NCBI GenBank assembly: GCA_963829575.1
Contig: CAWHJF010000012.1
Location: 124,001 to 188,000 of the forward strand
Direction: 5' to 3'
DNA: 64,000 nucleotides
Origin: KACC-23026 sp963829575
Lineage (GTDB): Bacteria > Bacillota > Bacilli > Bacillales > Sporolactobacillaceae
Made by a program: the position numbers and the translations under genes. This document shows, in pieces, positions 61,176-64,000 of this stretch (positions are counted from its first letter, which is position 1; each line of letters begins with the position of its first letter). The notes below the pieces were generated by a model that had not been told where the DNA came from, ran no database searches, and was given only the letters and a program-made list of their open reading frames with translations.

Positions 61176-61538
61176 ATGCCAACATGGTTATTAGACGTTC
61201 TCATTGTCTTGATGGTTCTTATTTTTGTAGGGAGACGCATGCTACCAACAAAAGGTATTAGTGTCATTTCGACTGCTGAGTTAAGAAATCAACTTAAGGA
61301 TAAGAAAAAGCAATTTGTTGACGTCCGAACTCCAGGAGAGTACAATTCCAACCACATCCGTGAGTTTAAAAATATTCCTTTGAACACATTATCCAAAAGA
61401 GCCACTGAACTGTCTAAAGACAAAGAAGTGGTCGTTATTTGCCAAAGTGGGATGAGAAGCAACCAAGCGAGTAAAATGCTTAAAAAAATGGGTTTTGAAA
61501 GTGTCACCAATGTAAAAGGTGGAATGAGTGCCTGGTAA
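61176..61538 (+). CDS. Membrane-anchored rhodanese
   Basis: 120-aa protein: one N-terminal helix (about residues 5-20) and one rhodanese domain. The active site loop is CQSGMR with Cys89; VDVRTPGEY and NVKGGMSAW frame the fold. It would transfer sulfane sulfur and fits persulfide handling. It resembles YqhL-type proteins of Bacillus. The promoter has a CstR-like operator. Confidence 0.9.
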   Translation: MPTWLLDVLIVLMVLIFVGRRMLPTKGISVISTAELRNQLKDKKKQFVDVRTPGEYNSNHIREFKNIPLNTLSKRATELSKDKEVVVICQSGMRSNQASKMLKKMGFESVTNVKGGMSAW

Positions 61539-61566
61539 ACCTGTATTAGAACCGTATGATCAAAAA

Positions 61567-61624
61567 AAGAGGCTGATTCAAAAAGAGGGTTTTGACCCGT
61601 TCTCCTTGAACAGCCTCTTTAACA
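61567..61624 (+). terminator. Terminator after the rhodanese gene
   Basis: AAAGAGGCTGATTCAA / TTGAACAGCCTCTTT stem around a GAGGG-containing loop. Confidence 0.8.
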
Positions 61625-61698
61625 TAGATTAAATTGTACATAATAAGGATGTTGAATCCGGGTTTTAATTAAAAGTGATGAATAAAGGAGTGGCGCAT

Positions 61699-62277
61699 AT
61701 GGTGGAACATGGACATTCACATGTTTTTAATCCAGAAAAGGCTGGCATGTTATTAGACCCAAAACGCAAAGAAAAATTACCACCCGACCAAATTTTAGAT
61801 TTATTAGACCTGAAGCAAGGAGACGTCGCAGCAGATCTAGGAGCGGGAAATGGATTCTTTACGATTCCTATGGCCAAAAGAACCACTCAGACCGTCTATG
61901 CCGTTGATATTGAGCCCAAAATGCTCGAGGGTTTAAAGGAACATGCGAAACGAGAGCAGGTTGAGACCATTGAGTATGTCACGGGGAGTTTGGCAGAGAC
62001 CACTTTAAAGAACCACTCTATTACTAAGCTTTTTTCCTCTTTTGTGATGCATGAGGTGCCTGATTTAAAAGACGTCTTTGAGGAAATGGACCGAATTTTG
62101 GTGGATGGCGGAAAAGGATTAATTTTGGATTGGGAAGCGGTGGAGTCTGAGAGCGGACCGCCCCTCCATGTCCGGATTCCATCCAACCAATTAAAGAAAG
62201 AATTTGAAGCGTATGGTTTCAAGACACAGCTGGATCGAATCCGTGAAGAGGTTTATGCGCTTATCATTACCAAATAG
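61699..62277 (+). CDS. Class I SAM-dependent methyltransferase
   Basis: 192-aa methyltransferase with the SAM-binding motif VAADLGAGNGFFTIP, then AVDIEPKMLEGL (acidic loop) and SFVMHEVPDL. Substrate unknown. The ATG at 61699 is 8 bases after AAAGGAG; an 8-codon-longer frame is not favoured. Forms a small operon with the DUF302 gene. Confidence 0.88.
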   Translation: MVEHGHSHVFNPEKAGMLLDPKRKEKLPPDQILDLLDLKQGDVAADLGAGNGFFTIPMAKRTTQTVYAVDIEPKMLEGLKEHAKREQVETIEYVTGSLAETTLKNHSITKLFSSFVMHEVPDLKDVFEEMDRILVDGGKGLILDWEAVESESGPPLHVRIPSNQLKKEFEAYGFKTQLDRIREEVYALIITK

Positions 62278-62290
62278 GAAAGGAGGACGT

Positions 62291-62677
62291 ATGATGTTCC
62301 ATTACACAGAAATATCAAGTAAAAGCTTAGAGGACACGATCGAGAGCCTAGAGGGACATTTAAAGGATGAACAGTTTGGGGTTTTATGGGACTTTAATAT
62401 TAATGAAAAGTTAGAATCAAAAGGGTTTAATCTTCAAAATCGGTATCGCGTTTTAGAAGTGTGCAACCCCAAAGAGGCCTACAATGTCTTAACGCAGGAT
62501 CCACTCGTCAGTTATTTTCTCCCGTGTAAAATTGTGGTTTACGAAGACCAAGGCAGCGTGAAAGTCGGGATGCCTCGTCCAACCGCTTTAATTAGCATGG
62601 TCAATGACTCCAATTTAAAGGCGATCGCAGAAGGTATTGAGACCCGATTAATCACTTGCATTAAAGCGAGTTTATAA
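62291..62677 (+). CDS. DUF302 family protein
   Basis: 128-aa DUF302 protein (FHYTEISSKSLEDTIESLEGHLKDEQFGVLWDFNI, KVGMPRPTALI). No enzymatic activity is known. The ATG at 62291 has AAAGGAGG upstream, 13 bases after the methyltransferase stop. In many genomes DUF302 genes occur near sulfur and redox genes. Confidence 0.85.
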   Translation: MMFHYTEISSKSLEDTIESLEGHLKDEQFGVLWDFNINEKLESKGFNLQNRYRVLEVCNPKEAYNVLTQDPLVSYFLPCKIVVYEDQGSVKVGMPRPTALISMVNDSNLKAIAEGIETRLITCIKASL

Positions 62678-62803
62678 GGTTTATTCCAAATCAAAAAGAG
62701 GTTGACCTTTTGAGTAAATAGTTCCGATAACGTGGAGAAAATGTGAAAAAACGCTAGAAAAACAGGCTAGATCGCACACGAAATCACACTATAATTAACA
62801 ATA

Positions 62804-62836
62804 AAAAACGACTCAAATTATTGAGTTGTTTTTTAT
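62804..62836 (+). terminator. Hairpin after the DUF302 gene
   Basis: AAAAACGACTCAA / TTGAGTTGTTTTTT imperfect stem. The rest of the gap to 62943 has no gene. Confidence 0.65.
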
Positions 62837-62943
62837 TTCCAAATAATGTCATATTCCACTAACGCTTTCGTTCGTTGAACAACAAATTTATCTCTTTTTA
62901 ATTCAAAAATAAAGTCTACAAAGTTACAATTAACCCCGCAGTG

Positions 62944-63501
62944 TTACTTAATCATTTGATTTGCTAATTGAATAAGGTCTTTTTGATGTTGTTGTTCAGT
63001 GACAGGGTTACTATTAAAACTCAAGGTAAGCATATAAAGAATACCTTTGTTAGTAAAATTGAGACCTGTGCCTTTATAGTGACCGATGATTCCTTTTTTA
63101 AGCTTTACCTTTTTTGTATTTTCCTGATGAGCTATTTTTGCGTAGTTTGAAGCGGTAATGGTTAATATATCGGGATTCTTTTTAGCTTTTGAGAAAGCAG
63201 ATACTGAAAACATAATATCATTACCATTATCTTTACCATTATGATTTAGGTCATCTATTTCAACGTTTTGATAACCTTTCGTATCAAATGGAAAAGTTTT
63301 AGGAAGTGTCACGTGAAAAGGTAGGGATTTTAGTGCTTTTTTTATAGAACTAGCGGTGTAAATAACTGTGAGAGATTTATATTCGGTGTTGTTCCCCTTT
63401 TCTTTGGTTAACAACTTTGTATTCAAAGTAGTGGGTGTAGTGTCGCAACCAATTAAAAATAATGATAAACCGAGTAAAATCAAAAAAATACGTTTCTTCA
63501 T
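62944..63501 (-). CDS. Small lipoprotein of unknown function
   Basis: 185-aa lipoprotein (signal LFLIGC, Cys near residue 19). The mature part is Lys- and Asn-rich, with an acidic loop DDLNHNGKDNGND that could bind calcium, though no EF-hand helix pair is obvious. It ends in beta-rich sequence. The start ATG has GGAGGT upstream on the minus strand. AT-rich compared with its left neighbours. Confidence 0.75.
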   Translation of the reverse strand: MKKRIFLILLGLSLFLIGCDTTPTTLNTKLLTKEKGNNTEYKSLTVIYTASSIKKALKSLPFHVTLPKTFPFDTKGYQNVEIDDLNHNGKDNGNDIMFSVSAFSKAKKNPDILTITASNYAKIAHQENTKKVKLKKGIIGHYKGTGLNFTNKGILYMLTLSFNSNPVTEQQHQKDLIQLANQMIK

Positions 63502-63650
63502 TACATACCTCCATTGAATTTATTAAAGAATTTGTCTAAATGAATCAAATTCTTTGGTAGACAATCAGACAATCTTGGCATTGACTTCTTGAAAATGTGA
63601 CACCCTCCTTACACTAAAGCAGTCGTTCGTTTAACATTGCTCAATTAAAG

Positions 63651-63830
63651 TTACGTTTGATTTCTGTTAGCTCTGAACTCTGTTGAAAAATAAAATAAAG
63701 CAATAAGAAATAATATCGTTGAAAGAGCTAATACTATTCCGTTCCATTCACCACTAAATAAAGTGATAGTAACAAGAGAAATCATATGCATTAAAGTTAC
63801 AATAAAAAACAATATTATATAAGTTTTCAG
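63651..63830 (-). CDS. Two-helix small membrane protein with CTG start
   Basis: 59-aa open frame, minus strand. Strong GGGAGGT lies 6 bases before a CTG at 63830; the chain is two hydrophobic helices (about residues 4-24 and 30-50) and a charged end (STEFRANRNQT). No ATG, GTG or TTG lies closer to the site, so CTG is the likely initiator. Function unknown. Position next to the lipoprotein gene is the only context. Confidence 0.5.
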   Translation of the reverse strand: MKTYIILFFIVTLMHMISLVTITLFSGEWNGIVLALSTILFLIALFYFSTEFRANRNQT

Positions 63831-64000
63831 TTAACTTACCTCCCACTAAAATACTAACTGAAAAACACAACTATTATTGAACTCTACTGAACCGCTAGTT
63901 AAAGAGCTGAATCTTCGTAATTTTTAACTATATTTTACCATACAGTCGTATGAATCCTTGAAGTTTCTCAAAATGAATAAAATTCGGTGCCAAATAACAA
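63831..64000. other. Right edge of window
   Basis: AT-rich, no gene recognised; the ribosome site of the small membrane protein is at its start. Confidence 0.3.

Noticed and set aside
1..64000. CRISPR arrays, tRNA and rRNA genes
   Set aside because: No regularly spaced short repeats and no tRNA- or rRNA-like sequence noticed; a scan with dedicated software was not possible.

Overview
The window is a piece of chromosome from a low-GC Gram-positive bacterium of the order Bacillales. The walR-walK-yycH-yycI-yycJ-htrA-yyzF-rlmH order at its left end is the standard replication-origin-proximal locus of Bacillus and relatives. Neighbouring genes (ansR/ansA, FetAB, HemAT, an AnsR-type regulator, a YdaK/YdaM-like pair, RlmH) also fit that order. 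I see no rRNA, tRNA or CRISPR array, and I cannot name the genus.

Layout. (1) 1-7118: the WalRK essential two-component operon with its regulators WalH, WalI and WalJ, then an HtrA protease. (2) 7119-10359: a complete 3.24-kb DDE transposon on the minus strand (DUF6431-like zinc protein, rve transposase, ExeA-type AAA ATPase, DUF5348-like protein). It has roughly 60-bp imperfect terminal inverted repeats beginning TGTT and a 6-bp target duplication TTAAGG. (3) 10415-11145: yyzF and rlmH. (4) 11125-22720: an array of five attachment-site-like repeats. The first is the 3' end of rlmH, the site used by staphylococcal SCC elements. They separate four cargo blocks: (a) EcsC protein, an unknown 86/191-aa gene pair and a DUF4238 protein; (b) a Fic protein; (c) a flavodoxin, a DJ-1/PfpI protein and an FAD amine oxidase; (d) a cytochrome-b membrane module with a tiny first gene and a broken small gene. 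No ccr recombinase lies inside the window. (5) 22720-27438: a class A penicillin-binding protein with fibronectin repeats, a GIY-YIG protein, and remnants of universal-stress and thioredoxin-like genes. (6) 27439-39904: metabolism and transport, with an APC permease, a one-chain L-serine dehydratase, a glycosyltransferase with a degenerate GGDEF partner, divergent ansR/ansA, a FAH-family hydrolase, a b-type membrane protein, a VIT-family transporter, SulP and UspA. (7) 39905-44159: an aldo/keto reductase pseudogene, a fatty acid desaturase and a split ChrB pair. (8) 44160-49714: a binding-protein ABC importer behind Pho-box-like repeats, then FetAB. (9) 49715-64000: DUF4230, frameshifted HemAT, DUF421, a second two-component system followed by a secreted repeat protein, a Bacillaceae-type dispersed repeat, a transglutaminase lipoprotein, a DAACS symporter, a sulfur-related group (YeiH, rhodanese, methyltransferase, DUF302), a lipoprotein and a small membrane protein.

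The most notable structure is the SCC-like att array downstream of rlmH in what appears to be a non-staphylococcal host, with a fully delimited transposon sitting just upstream. Several starts given here are chosen from the Shine-Dalgarno position and differ from the longest reading frame. All functional statements rest on motif recognition by eye; no database search was possible.
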